Of a DNA stretch of 64,000 nucleotides, positions 1 to 10,416 are shown piece by piece. Within the stretch, counting starts at the first letter, position 1. Every line of letters starts with the position of its first letter. The notes below the pieces were generated by a model. It ran no database searches. It saw only the letters and a program-made list of their open reading frames with translations, and was not told the origin of the DNA. The translations under genes and the position numbers were made by a program. Source of the DNA: Amphirosellinia nigrospora (Eukaryota; Ascomycota; Sordariomycetes; Xylariales; Xylariaceae); assembly GCA_004123355.1 (NCBI GenBank), contig SCHM01000003.1, positions 1,612,001 through 1,676,000 of the forward strand. Reading direction: 5' to 3'.

Positions 1-758
1 GACCCGGACGACGCGATCGCCCATCTGCAAACTCCGGTCGAGAGACGTCGTCATCACTTCCGGATGCTCTTGGCCAACGCATCGCGCACCACGCCTTGTG
101 CATCGCATGCACGTCTCATCGGTCGGCGACCTGAAAATACATTTGATTTTGCGATGTTTGCACTCCCAGCAGCTTTTTGTACCCTTCCGTACTTTTCGCC
201 TGGGACGGGGAGAAGGCAATACTGGTAGTATGTCGCCGGCTTCGGAAGCCGCAGCAACTGGCTCGGAAGGGCCATGAAAAAGTGAAATCCCCGCAAGCCC
301 GGGATAACTATTGTAGACCCGGATAGTCCAATTGCGATTGGGGTCTGTCGTCGGTGCCGTACGTCGACTCGCTCTCGACCTACAAAAATCGATGCTTTGG
401 GTAAGCTCTTCGGGCGGCAAGTGGAGCTCCATCTTGGCCGCGAACTCGGCGGAAGAATTGTCCAGCGCCACAAGGGATTTCCTAGGCCCGGGGTACCATC
501 TGACAAGTACCTCATAGGTACAACACAATACGGCGACCGTGATCTCGGAGGACAATTACTTCCTTATCCACGCTTTCACACATCAACGCAAATGGTTCGA
601 CAAAATATAAATATACTGATCCCGCCAAAGATTCGAGCAGCTATGGCATCAGAGAACCTACACGCATCTCATTTCCTAGATTTCAAGATTGCTCGATTTC
701 TTGATTCCGGTCATAAGTCAGCCATCACCATCTACTTAGTGTGAACCGTACCGCCACC
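1..758. other. Left edge, no supported gene; promoter of the epoxide hydrolase
   Basis: The open frames here (for example 54-515 on the minus strand and 397-744 on the plus strand) show no recognisable domain and no codon pattern like the neighbouring genes. A TATAAATA box at 606-613 lies about 150 bases before the epoxide hydrolase start and is a plausible core promoter. Nothing else is seen. Confidence 0.4.
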
Positions 759-2329
759 ATGGCCTCCAAGTTTGGTGTCATTCCAAACAACATTCCAACA
801 AACCCAGAGCCTTTCACTTTGCACGTCGCCGAGGAAGACCTCGTCGCCTTCGGGGATTTATTGCGACTGTCCAAGATTGGGCCTGCGACCTGGTGGAATC
901 AGCAGAATGATCCTCAGTATGGAGTCTCTCGCCAGTGGCTGATCGAAGCGAAAGAGGCTTGGCTCAAAAGCTTCGACTGGCGCAAACATGAGAACTACAT
1001 CAACAGCTTCCCAAACTTCAAACTTCCCGTCTCAGACCCTGAAGCAGGTCGTGTCGATGTCCATTTCGCCGCCCTGTTCTCGGCAAAGAAGGATGCTATA
1101 CCTCTTCTGTTTCTGGTGAGTGCTTACATAGACATCCTGCGCGACTGATTCTTCCTCGGTCATCCGCTTGGGACGTGAGTGTTGACCTTTTCTGCAGTGA
1201 GTAAATGGTATCCCGACTCTTATACAAAGTCTCCGGCACCTGCAGAGGAATGTTGCCGATAATACAACTAACATGCGATGTTTGTTGCTTCCAGGCATGG
1301 GTTTCCCTCCTCCTTCGTAGAGTTTCTACCAATGCTGGAGTTGCTCGTCGGCAAGTACACGCCCGAGACCTTGCCGTACCACGTTTTAGTGCCCTCTTTA
1401 CCGGACTATGGGCTCTCCCGTCGCGCGAACCAGCAAGCCGAGATGACTCTGACCCAGGCTGCCCGGATCATGAACCAGTTAATGCTGGACCTCGGGTTCG
1501 GCCAGGGATACGTAGTACAGGGTGGCGATCTTGGTAGTATGCTTTCCCGCATCATGTCTGTCGAATATGAGTCATGCAAAGCTTTCCATGGTACGTGAAC
1601 GAGCCGCAACATTAGCCACTATCTTTGGGCCGTCTCTGACACGATATAGTCAACATGCTCGTGGCGGACCCTGCTCTAAAATCCCCGTCCCCGGACTTGC
1701 TGTCGCCAGAAGAATCCCAGATCATCCAGCGCACCGAGGCTTGGCGCCAGACAGGCCTCGCATATGCACTTGAGCATGGCACTCGCCCAGCCACGGTTGG
1801 CTTGGCTATGTCAGCTAGCCCACTCGCCATGCTTGCCTGGTAAGTGTAGCCATAGATAATGTGTGATACGGCCGAACGTCAGCTGATGACGAACATCTAG
1901 GATCGGCGAGAAGCTGCTGGAATGGACCGACCCGCGTCATCAATTCTCCTTGGATACCATCCTAGGCATGGTCAGCTTCTATTGGTTTACCGAGACCTTC
2001 CCGCGCAGTCTCTATCACGCCACTCTGGTTAAGAATATCTTTGCAGGGAAGCCTCATCCAACGTCGATGGAGAAGCCCCTGGGGTACTCTCTCTTCGCGT
2101 ACGACCTTTGTGTGCTGCCGAAGCCCTGGGCCGAGGAGATCTATCCCAACCTGACACTTTTCAAAGCCCACAGCGAAGTAAGTAGCGTCGATCAACCCGA
2201 GATGATCAAGTCACTAACATCAATGCCAAGGGCGGCCACTTCGCGAGCATTGAGCAACCAAGAGCGTTATTAGAGGATGTCGAGGAATTTGTTGAGAGAG
2301 TGAGCCATCTATTTGAGGGCAGTGGCTAG
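759..2329 (+). CDS. Soluble epoxide hydrolase (EHN + alpha/beta hydrolase)
   Basis: Microsomal-type epoxide hydrolase, expected to add water to epoxides and give vicinal diols. The ATG at 759 sits in a strong context (GCCACCATGG). Exon 1 (759-1115) is the EHN amino-terminal domain ending IPLLFL. Exon 2 begins at 1295 with the oxyanion motif HGFPSSF and carries the nucleophile in GGDLGS. Exons 3 (1650-1839), 4 (1901-2177) and 5 (2231-2329) follow, the last with the catalytic His in GGHFASIEQP. Introns 2-4 are 59, 61 and 53 nt with matching phases. The exon 1/2 junction (donor 1116, acceptor 1293-1294) leaves one extra G at 1295, so the frame shifts by one there. That is either an inserted base in the assembly or an unusual splice. 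The length is normal for the family. The family call is secure; the substrate is unknown. Confidence 0.85.
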
Positions 2330-3174
2330 GTTGGTCGATTGGTAGGCGGCTTTCTTGTGGGACAGGTTGAGTCGGTATAGAACTAAGACGGTAGTTGATG
2401 CTCTGCTGAAGGCCAATACTGAAGCCGCCAACCCACGTGGTAATTGGGACTATGCCAAGAGAGTGCCGACTCTATTTGGAGGGTCTTTTTCTTGCGTGCT
2501 GTCGCAAAGGTGATAGCGTTATTTTCGGCTGGCAATAACGCTTTATAGAGCATGGTATATGCGATGCGCGATTAATAATCTCATCCTGGCTGCTATCATT
2601 ACGGCCTTGCAATTAGTGCTATGGCGCGTCCTGTTACACTGATACAAGCTCCTGGTCTAGTCATCGTCTGTGTACATGGTCGCATTGTTTATTCGACGAT
2701 GTGTTGTCTATAAGCTAGCGGCGCCCTCAACACCTATTTCTCTCCTAGTTCTTCTTCCTTCGTCATTCGACATACCTACCTTCATACCGTCTTCTAGGAA
2801 CAAACAACATCGTTCTAATGAGATAACCATAGGTTCCGCGGCAGCTTTCACGATCCAGCCATTTCTCCATCAGCGTCACTTGCCTAGCCATGCCGATCAT
2901 AGGAAGTTAACTGTAACTGATATCTCAGTGATTGCTCCCTTGCTCTCTCGCTCTACAGTGAAGAGATATTGGCCATTGCGATGACGTCACTACCTCCAAT
3001 GGTTTAGCGACTTGTTCCCCACTTCTCGGCCGTTGCCTCGGGATAATCTTGCCCGCAATTCAGACACCGGGCATGGAATTGGGAATTGAGGGAGAGCTTC
3101 TCGAACATCTCTTGCTGCTTCAAAAAGCACCGAACAAACAGCATACCCCTATTCCGACCCGTTATTCCACCAAC
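2330..3174. other. Intergenic, nothing recognised
   Basis: This stretch holds the 3' flank of the epoxide hydrolase and the 5' flank of the VOC gene. The small open frames (2670-2984 and others) have no homology that I recognise. No repeat or RNA gene is seen. Confidence 0.4.
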
Positions 3175-3588
3175 ATGATAACCGGTCTCCATCACATCAA
3201 CCTCGTCGTCCCGCCAGACACTCTAGATGACGCAGCAGCATTCTACGGATCGACGCTGGCCCTAACCCGCGAGCGGTGCCCGAGCTTCAAAAGGGGACTC
3301 TCCTTTGGTTTGACATTGGGACATCCGGACAGCAGGTCCACGTGGCATTTGGGGAACCTGATGATTTCTCCTTTGCTTCACGCCGGCACCCATGTTTTCG
3401 CGTCGCGGACGGCGAGCAGCTCCTCGAACTACGGCGCAGGACTACGCACATCTAGAGCGTGGCGGTCCTGGCCACCCAAGGCTGCCGATCGCCCCGGCGA
3501 GGAGGATAGTGGTGAGAAGGGCGTTGAGTATCCGCAGCGCTTCTTCGCTCGGGACTATGCCGGTAACCGACTGGAGTTTACGTTATGA
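3175..3588 (+). CDS. VOC (glyoxalase/bleomycin-resistance fold) protein, frame-broken
   Basis: A single-domain vicinal-oxygen-chelate protein of about 135-140 residues. The start ATG 3175 opens MITGLHHINLVVPP, with the first metal-ligand-type His in HHINLVV, then AAFYGSTLALTRE. A frame change at about 3273 leads to VPELQKGTLLWFDIG and SGQQVHVAFGEP. Further changes near 3448 and 3478 return to the original frame for the hallmark ending YPQRFFARDYAGNRLEFTL (TGA at 3586-3588). Each break is repaired by one extra base in a short run: C at 3273, G near 3448, and the CCC run near 3476. No residues are lost, so the breaks look like sequencing deletions. The substrate cannot be told; VOC proteins include glyoxalases, dioxygenases and binding proteins. 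Confidence 0.78.
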   Translation: MITGLHHINLVVPPDTLDDAAAFYGSTLALTRERCPSFKRGLSFGLTLGHPDSRSTWHLGNLMISPLLHAGTHVFASRTASSSSNYGAGLRTSRAWRSWPPKAADRPGEEDSGEKGVEYPQRFFARDYAGNRLEFTL

Positions 3589-5444
3589 AAGAATAGTGGT
3601 GGTGGCTTGTGTGATCTTGATTAAGGATTTTGTCGTAACTGGATGCGCCGCTGCTAATATACCATTGATAATCTCGGTTGTGTCCGATCTACTGGATGTC
3701 TTCAAAATCTTTGCGCACATACAGTACTTGTGACATCTTACGGTTACTTCATCTTGAATGTTAGAAGTAGTTGTCTTTGTGTCAATTCATCAATGGTTAG
3801 GTAATATTCATTCGGTTCTCTCGACAACAATTCACACAATTTCTAGTGATTTCAAGTCCTAATTACCTGGCCTTGTGAGCCTTGACGCCCGAACTAAGTC
3901 TGAAACCACTCGAAATTTATCTGCGGCTTACCTGATGTCTCTTTTGCTCCCTATGATCTAAACAGTTCCAAGATAGCCAAACCTGCCCTGCACCGTAGGT
4001 CGATGAAACAGCTGTGCGTTGCATTAGGAGACAGAGCGATGTGTTGCCTTGAAAGCATGCGGTCTTCGTAAAGCACATTGTTTCGTAAATGCGGAAAGCC
4101 TGGCTACTGAGATAGTATACAATGCTCTTCTTAGTCATGGAACTTGGTGCATTTACCTATTGTGACAAACTCTTTACACAGTACTGGTTTTGTCTAATTT
4201 GGGTAGGTGTGTTTTTGCACTTTAAGCCTTCACGGAACGGCCTGAAGTACATATTAGTTAACTAGGTAGTCATCACCCAACTAGTACATGCTTCCTTTCA
4301 CTGGGTATGGACTTGTTGGATTACCTTCGCAGGCCACTTTTCATTATGTTTCATGTTCTTTGTTATAGCAGGAGCACCTCTGTTATGTGCATGACACCCT
4401 GTCTTTGAACAAGGGTTTCGGATGTCGTCGTTCTCTTGAAGCCTCTATTAGTCATGCAAACTTTCGTCAAACCGAAACTATAATACATTAGAGTTCGTTG
4501 AGAGTTCAGCTATGTATAGGCCGTTGCTTATTTATCGCTACCGTAGAACCTAATTTTCATCACTTAAATTCCTTTAACTAAAACATCGGTTTGAACCTGC
4601 CGACATATGTTCTTCCTTAGTAATTTTTGTCTAAATGGTCACCTCGGCCGTGATAGCGCCCATTTTGTGCTGCCTGAAATGACTGCGTTTATTTCAGCTA
4701 TCGAATAGCCCTTCCTCTCGGTTAGTTTTGAGAAGATGGGCGTCAACGGCAGCTCAAATAGTTATTTCTATCCCATTCTCTGTTCTTTTCTACAAGATTG
4801 ATGATGTGATGTTGTGTGAGATCGAAGTATATAGTCGTCATCGTGCCTGCTCGTATCATGTGCTTAGTGGTTGGTTACGATACCATTGGATGTTGTTGCA
4901 TACCTATCATCGAAGGAGCTATACCGAATACATATATGCAACTAAAATGTATGGTATGTCGTACCCTAGCCCTTCCATCTCTTCTAAGTGTGTTAGGCTT
5001 ATAGCTCCTGTCTATCTTTTCTTCCTCCCTCTTATATCTAGCCTTTAAATCACTGATCGCGTCATTACCAAGTAGACGCAGCATCCAAATATTGGTATCT
5101 ATACAAGGTTTCTAGTCCACGTTCTCATCTGAGAATTAAGGTTCCCGTGTTGTTGAAAGTTTATCGGCTCAAAGCGTTCCAACTCAAACGGCAGAAGAAA
5201 TCGCATTAGGGTTCTTGTTGAGTTTATATATAGACATCTCTTCCTACATCTCTCGCACAAAGGCCATGTAGTTTGACAGTCTGCTCATCTACCTTCTACT
5301 CCACCAGATACACATATAGTCACAGAACACTCCGCCCTCACCCATCATTTTATATCTCAAACTGCCTGCATAACTATCGTTACATTTCTTTCAACACTTA
5401 TATGTGACATATCTGGCGCCTAAGACAAGATTGCTACTAACAAA
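3589..5444. other. Long AT-rich intergenic stretch, nothing recognised
   Basis: About 1.85 kb without a supported gene. The open frames at 3917-4138 and 4728-5084 look random in composition, with no domain. No terminal repeats or tandem repeats were seen. Confidence 0.4.
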
Positions 5445-5879
5445 ATGCCACAAAGCGCCAAAAATGGGTCGAGCAAACAGCCAGCCTCCCTGCATCCACC
5501 CCTAGCATCTCAGGGATCTTCCGACTCGACTCAACCAGACACACGCAAGTGGGACGCTCTGGTTGCTGTCGCAGTCCAGCGACTGGAGGAAATAAAAAGA
5601 GATGAAGCTCGGTCCGAGGGCCGTGAAGAGGAGGATGGCAACGCTACCGAGTGAATAACTAAAGTTGTAGAAACGACTACTGTTCTGGACGCCATCGCTC
5701 AACGCAACAGGGCCGACGAGAATAAGGCCGACGAGAACAAGGCCGACGAGATCGAGGGCGACAAGGCGACTATTCGGGCGCTGCGACGTAAGCAGCAGGT
5801 CACGGTCAGTGCGATGGCGCTGAACAACGTCGAGAGTCGCATGAGATCGACCGACGATCCCGACAAGTACCCGGGCTAA
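5445..5879 (+). CDS. Possible small charged protein interrupted by one in-frame TGA
   Basis: I do not recognise a family. From ATG 5445 a single frame runs to TAA 5877-5879 and would be open for 144 codons except for one TGA at 5652-5654, after the residues DGNATE. The downstream half keeps the same frame and a coding-like, highly charged composition, including the repeat ADENKADENKADE encoded by a 15-bp tandem repeat, then LRRKQQVTVSAMALNNVE. It is likely helical or coiled. Because the frame is the same on both sides, the stop is a substitution (for example CGA to TGA) or a true stop, not an indel. It could be a decayed gene, a truncated 69-residue protein or, less likely, readthrough. Confidence 0.3.
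5712..5750 (+). repeat. 15-bp tandem repeat, 2.6 copies
   Basis: The unit GCCGACGAGAAYAAG occurs at 5712-5726 and 5727-5741, followed by nine bases of a third copy. It keeps the reading frame and encodes ADENK. Confidence 0.9.
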
Positions 5880-6419
5880 CTCCCACTTCAAAATAAACCC
5901 AATAGTAGGGCTACCTCATGGGATCATTTGCAAACACAACCAAGCCCGTATGTATGAAGCACAAATGCAAACATCATCATTCCTTATCATTCTAAGGTCT
6001 TTGAACTCCAAAGACACTAAATTACTCCAAGTGATACTGATAGGTATAGTTCTGATACGAGGATACCTACCAAAACCAAAACCAGAACACAGGTGGACGA
6101 GCACTTTGCGCCCTATTTCACCAGCTATTCTTATCGAAACCGTGCTTAATTCAACATGCTATACGACAATTCGACGTAAATAGGCGAGGGCTTATCAACT
6201 GAACAAGATCACTCCGGACAATCCCAGAAACCCCGAGATGCAGGTGTCCTAGCAACGGCGAGATCAGTTGGGCTCCAATATCCGTTACGCTAAGCCTCCC
6301 GAAATTCCACCCACGTAAGAGGTAAATCATCTTGGGGACTAGTTTGAGGCTGGTCGCCAGCCGTCAGCTTCGACTAGGGCTACTAGTGGAAAACGAGCGA
6401 CTGGCCATGACACGATACT
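5880..6419. other. Intergenic, nothing recognised
   Basis: About 540 bases between the interrupted small ORF and the solo LTR. Only short open frames without domains are present. Confidence 0.4.
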
Positions 6420-6748
6420 TGTCACACGGATCTCGCACGGAGCTCGCTAAATCCTCACTATGAGGTTGATGAAGTGTAAGGAGTCGTACGAATCTCGTGA
6501 ATCTCAACCATTCACCGAAAGCTGAGATAGAACATCGAGACATGCAGACTCCGGCTACACGGTCTATATTCAGGTCTACAGAGGTCCGCGAGGTTGTAGG
6601 AAAGATGGAGGAAATTTGGATATAAAAGGGCACGTAATCCTCCTCCCTAGGGAATAGAAACTTAGATATTAATGGCACCTTTGGCACCTTGGTTGATTGT
6701 TATTTGATTTGAACTATTTCTAAGCCCTCTATCTGATCCCCTGTGACA
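6420..6748 (+). mobile_element. Solo LTR, copy A, with 5-bp target duplication
   Basis: A 329-bp element that begins TGTCACACGG and ends CCCCTGTGACA, so the ends form the inverted TGTCAC/GTGACA expected of an LTR. It is flanked on both sides by ATACT (6415-6419 and 6749-6753), a perfect 5-bp target-site duplication. It contains a TATAAAA box at 6621-6627 that could be the LTR promoter. Related copies lie at 9791-10139 and 56270-56581 in the same orientation. No internal gag-pol region is present, so this is a solo LTR left by recombination. The superfamily (copia or gypsy) cannot be decided from the LTR alone. Confidence 0.85.
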
Positions 6749-8169
6749 ATACTGGTAAGTCTTATCTATCATCCCTGTTGACATTTGTTCTCATAACTTG
6801 TCAAGTCGTTCCGCATTGCCACTAAGCCGCCGACTTTTTGTTGAAAAGATTTAAGCTCGTGGAATGAGTATATCTTTTCCAGCTCCTTCATCTAGAGCAG
6901 GCAGCGACTGCAGGCAATATACCCCTCCTTGTTGAGTTTCTCGCTACGGCTCACCTACAGCTGCCATAAGACGTATAACCTGAGTAGAATGAAAACGATG
7001 CTTGTAAAGCTATTTTCCCAAGGTATAGGCACACAGACGTAGTCAAAGAGACTCCCCCTGTGTATAGCTAGATAGTCTCCAGGGGGTTAGTTTCAAAGAT
7101 ATTTGTGGAAGACCAACTACTTATTAGGTACCATATACCAGGTCGATGACAATAAAAAAAGGGATATTTAGAAGGAAGGATATACGACACAGAGTGTAGG
7201 TAGGTAACTGTTAGAGGGCATCCCAATTTACGAGAAAGGAGTCATGACTCAATAATATAAGTCCTTACATTTCTAACTCCCAGTAGTCTGTCTGTGATCC
7301 GACTTGTGTCTAAATTTTAACCGCCTAGTAATCAGGAGCTACGATATAGGTTGATTAAAGAGGAGACGAATTGGAAGAAGCACTATTTCCTCATCTTGTT
7401 TCGCCCGCATTTATTCCTCAATTGCTCCCAATTCGTCAAGAGCACCCTTATGTTTTGTTTCACAATCATTAAAGACCTTAGATTTAGGCACCGCACCTAG
7501 ATCTGTCAAGAAAGAGAATTTTCGCATACAGCTGCGATTATTGAGTCCTGAGCACCCGCTGCCTTTTTCATTTACTTGGTAGGGAAGCATCAATGGATGG
7601 TAATAGCATGCGAGAATCAGCATCTGCTAGCCAAGGCCTATCCGCATGGAATCTTGAACCGCCCCTAGGATTATACGAACGGATCCATGGTTTGATAGCT
7701 ACATCTTGCTTACTAGTGGAGAAGTAAGTAGTGGTCGTCTTGAAGGTGAAGCGCCGGCGAAATTGTCCTGCATTCCAACCTCAGTGGCGGCGCATGGCGA
7801 CGGGTTAGTGAATCCCGGTCGGCCACGTATAGGGCGGGAGAAGGGAGAATCCGTGGCTATGGTATAGTGGGATATGACTACCATACACCGACGGGGTTAG
7901 GGTGATTACACGGCTCCGTGGCGCTGTCTATGGTTGATTAATTGAATTCTGAAAATCAACCCCGTAAAGGAACAGACACTTCAGGTCGGAAGCATTTTTG
8001 TAAGCAACCATCGCCTACCAATTATAGTGCTGACGTGTCTTGTCCAGGTTGGGAAAGGACAATTCAAGCTAGCAGGGGATGTTGAATTCTACCCTTGCTA
8101 GACAGAGTCGGACGGGTCGGAGTTAGGAGTGCTTGAGTTTGATATTGTCGTCAGTAAACCTCCTTTGAA
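6749..8169. other. Intergenic, nothing recognised
   Basis: About 1.4 kb of AT-rich DNA with short open frames only (7411-7623, 7699-7884, both without domains). No repeat shared with the rest of the window was seen. Confidence 0.4.
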
Positions 8170-8177
8170 TATAAAAA
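8170..8177 (+). promoter_or_regulatory. TATA box of the GPI-anchored secreted protein gene
   Basis: TATAAAAA lies 120 bases before the ATG at 8290, followed by a pyrimidine-rich leader. This is a usual spacing in filamentous fungi. Confidence 0.5.
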
Positions 8178-8289
8178 ACTGGCCTCAGCCTGCATAGATA
8201 TGCTTTGAATACATCGTCTTAACCTCATTACTCACCTCCTTACCACATTACAAACTTGATACCTTGAGAACTTCTCAACAGCAAACAAA

Positions 8290-8931
8290 ATGCATAACGC
8301 CAAAGTTCTGCTTGCTCTCGCCACTGTGGCAGGAACAGCTCTATCTCAGAAGTCTGATAGTGCATTTTGCGCCTCATACCTGAGTACCTTCTTCAACATA
8401 ATAGGAACAGAGGCTCCTACAACCCCTGCCGATATCCTCTCTTTCATCGCCTCACAAACCGATATCCCCACCCTTGCCGGCGACCAACCAGCAGGGGCCA
8501 CCCTTAATCCAGCATTGCACCAGTCCCAACTCTGCTCGCTGGCAACGGCGCTGCCATCTTCGCTTCTGCCGGAATTCCAGACCCTGGCTTCCGGACTACT
8601 CAGCTTCGGCAAGGCGCACAGCAGCGACTTTATCGCCTATATTACCGACTGCTACCCCGAAGACCAGGTTGCCGCCTCGACTAGCTACCTCGACTACATC
8701 TTCACGGCCACGGGCAACATTTGCGAGGAGACGGCTACGGCCACGGCTACTCCCGGCGGCTCGTCAAACGGCACCTACCCGACGGCTACAGCCACTCTCC
8801 ACCCGACCGTCACGAGCGCCCCCAATGGCACTACCAGTCTGATCCCTACGGCTGCTGCCGCCAGGCCCACAGGTGCCTTGTTAGGTGCGGCTGCTGCGGG
8901 AGGTATCCTTGGAGCTGCGGCTATGCTTTAA
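8290..8931 (+). CDS. Secreted GPI-anchored cell-surface protein (fungal DUF7735-like)
   Basis: An intact, intronless 213-residue protein. Residues 1-19 are a signal peptide (hydrophobic LLALATVAGTALS). Residues 25-145 are a compact helical domain with Cys at about 27, 82, 119 and 135, suggesting two disulfides, and the recurring fungal pattern FCASYLSTFF...PADILSFIAS. Residues 147-190 are a Ser/Thr/Pro-rich stalk (repeated TATAT and TPGGSSNGT) with likely O- and N-glycosylation. The end is a hydrophobic tail (GALLGAAAAGGILGAAAML) typical of a GPI-attachment signal. It should sit on the plasma membrane or wall. Its role is unknown; the domain match is from memory of similar fungal proteins. 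It is one of the few long frames here with no break. Confidence 0.85.
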   Translation: MHNAKVLLALATVAGTALSQKSDSAFCASYLSTFFNIIGTEAPTTPADILSFIASQTDIPTLAGDQPAGATLNPALHQSQLCSLATALPSSLLPEFQTLASGLLSFGKAHSSDFIAYITDCYPEDQVAASTSYLDYIFTATGNICEETATATATPGGSSNGTYPTATATLHPTVTSAPNGTTSLIPTAAAARPTGALLGAAAAGGILGAAAML

Positions 8932-9576
8932 GCAACTACGGCGTGTAGTAGAGGACTGGAAAAGATTTCATTCAATGCTTTATCTTATGTTAAAACCCCA
9001 GTTTGCATAGATTATTAGAGAATAAAACTTATAATGTAAATTGATGCCGAAATTTGAAATGGTAGCATTTTGTGAAGTCGAAATTTGATGTTACTGTAAA
9101 ACAGATATGATAGCGAACCATTGATTTGGCCTAACAATCTAGTACGAGGCTTTAATGTAAGTGCTCACATCTACGTTTTTGTTGTATGTCCTGAATCATA
9201 TGACTGAGCCCTATGTTATGCTACTCCGAGATGGTGAAGCTATTATAGGCTTGAGATATTTCTAGACGCGGTACAACTTGAGCAATAATCAAGCGCTATA
9301 CCAAATGTTTAACTTTAACGGTTGACCAAAAGCCATACGAATTGAGGCCTTCCAAAGAGACTGAGAGACATTCGCGGATAACAAGGTGATGCTAATTTGA
9401 AGATGGGTAAAACTAACTGCAGCCAAGATTAGCAAGCGAACCAGGCGCTATTCGACAGAACTTTGCTTTGAACATACCGCTGATATAGGCTAAGCAAGAA
9501 TTCCCGGTTCGCCAAGTTCAACTTTAGTGACCCCGTATTACACGTATTTCGCCTACGGCTTCAGCCCTCGGCAATT
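8932..9576. other. Intergenic, nothing recognised
   Basis: About 645 bases of AT-rich 3' flank with no open frame worth reporting. Confidence 0.4.
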
Positions 9577-9783
9577 TGTAACATTTTTAGCTATATTGGC
9601 TAGGTACACAGGCCAACGGAGGTCCGTTGGGGTAGCCCGATATCTGTGTATATATAGGCTAGGCAGGTCCCGAGTTCTCTACTAGGGAATCTAGAGAGTA
9701 AGGGGTCCTTTTCCGCCATGGCCAATTATTAGATTTGAAGGAATGAAGCTATTCCCAAGCCCTCAAACAGAGCCCTTGTAACA
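9577..9783 (+). mobile_element. Possible diverged LTR directly before copy B
   Basis: The segment begins TGTAACA and ends CCCTTGTAACA. Its last 30 bases (AAGCCCTCAAACAGAGCCC and on) resemble the 3' end of the LTR family at 6420, 9791 and 56270. The 5' limit is uncertain and no target duplication is found. It contains the palindrome CCAACGGA-GG-TCCGTTGG near 9613-9630. Copy B starts only 7 bases downstream. Confidence 0.35.
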
Positions 9784-9790
9784 CCCCGGA

Positions 9791-10139
9791 TGTCACACGG
9801 ATTCTGGCTGAGTGCGCAATACAGTGCCACACAGGGTCCCACACGGAGTTCGCTAAATACTACCCTACGAAGCTAAGGCAGTCGTACGAAGTTATCGTGG
9901 GTCTCAAGCAGATACCGAAGCTAAACTCGAAAACCGAGACACTCACTTCTCCGGCTACACAGGTCTCTAGTTGGGTTGGCGAAGGTCCGCGAAAGAGAAG
10001 AGAAATTTGGGCATAAAGGGCACGGAATCCTCCCTCCTGGAGAATAGGAACTTAGATCTATATGGCCCCTTTGGCACCATAGTTTCTTATTACTCAATTT
10101 TGAACCTATTCCAAGCCCTCTATCTGAGTCCTGGTGACA
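9791..10139 (+). mobile_element. Solo LTR, copy B
   Basis: About 349 bp beginning TGTCACACGG and ending GGTGACA. It shares long blocks with copies A and C: CGCTAAATAC, TCTCCGGCTACACAGG, GGTCCGCGA, CACGGAATCCTCC, CCCTTTGGCACC and CAAGCCCTCTATCTGAG. The flanks are CCGGA (9786-9790) and CAGGA (10140-10144), a 5-bp duplication with one mismatch. Divergence from copy A by small insertions and substitutions suggests an older insertion. Confidence 0.7.
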
Positions 10140-10416
10140 CAGGAGAAGCTGGAGGATACGGTGGATGGAAATTAAACAAACCACTATAAGAATTTACTTT
10201 GATTGTTATGCCCTCAATGTCTCGGCTATCAGCAAAGTTCTTTATGGATTTAACAAACCCCTTGTGTTTCTTTTTACTTACAAAGAGAGGTGTTCGTGTA
10301 AGTTGCCTATATAAACCTCATATTTTTTCAAGTCAACATATGACACTTGCTCCGAAACAACCTAATCACAACCATTCCACAACCAAAACTATTCTGAACA
10401 AAAAGCAGCTCTCAAA

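Noticed and set aside
54-515. 153-codon minus-strand frame at the left edge
   Set aside because: Arg/Pro-rich composition, no domain, and no splice or start evidence; likely chance.
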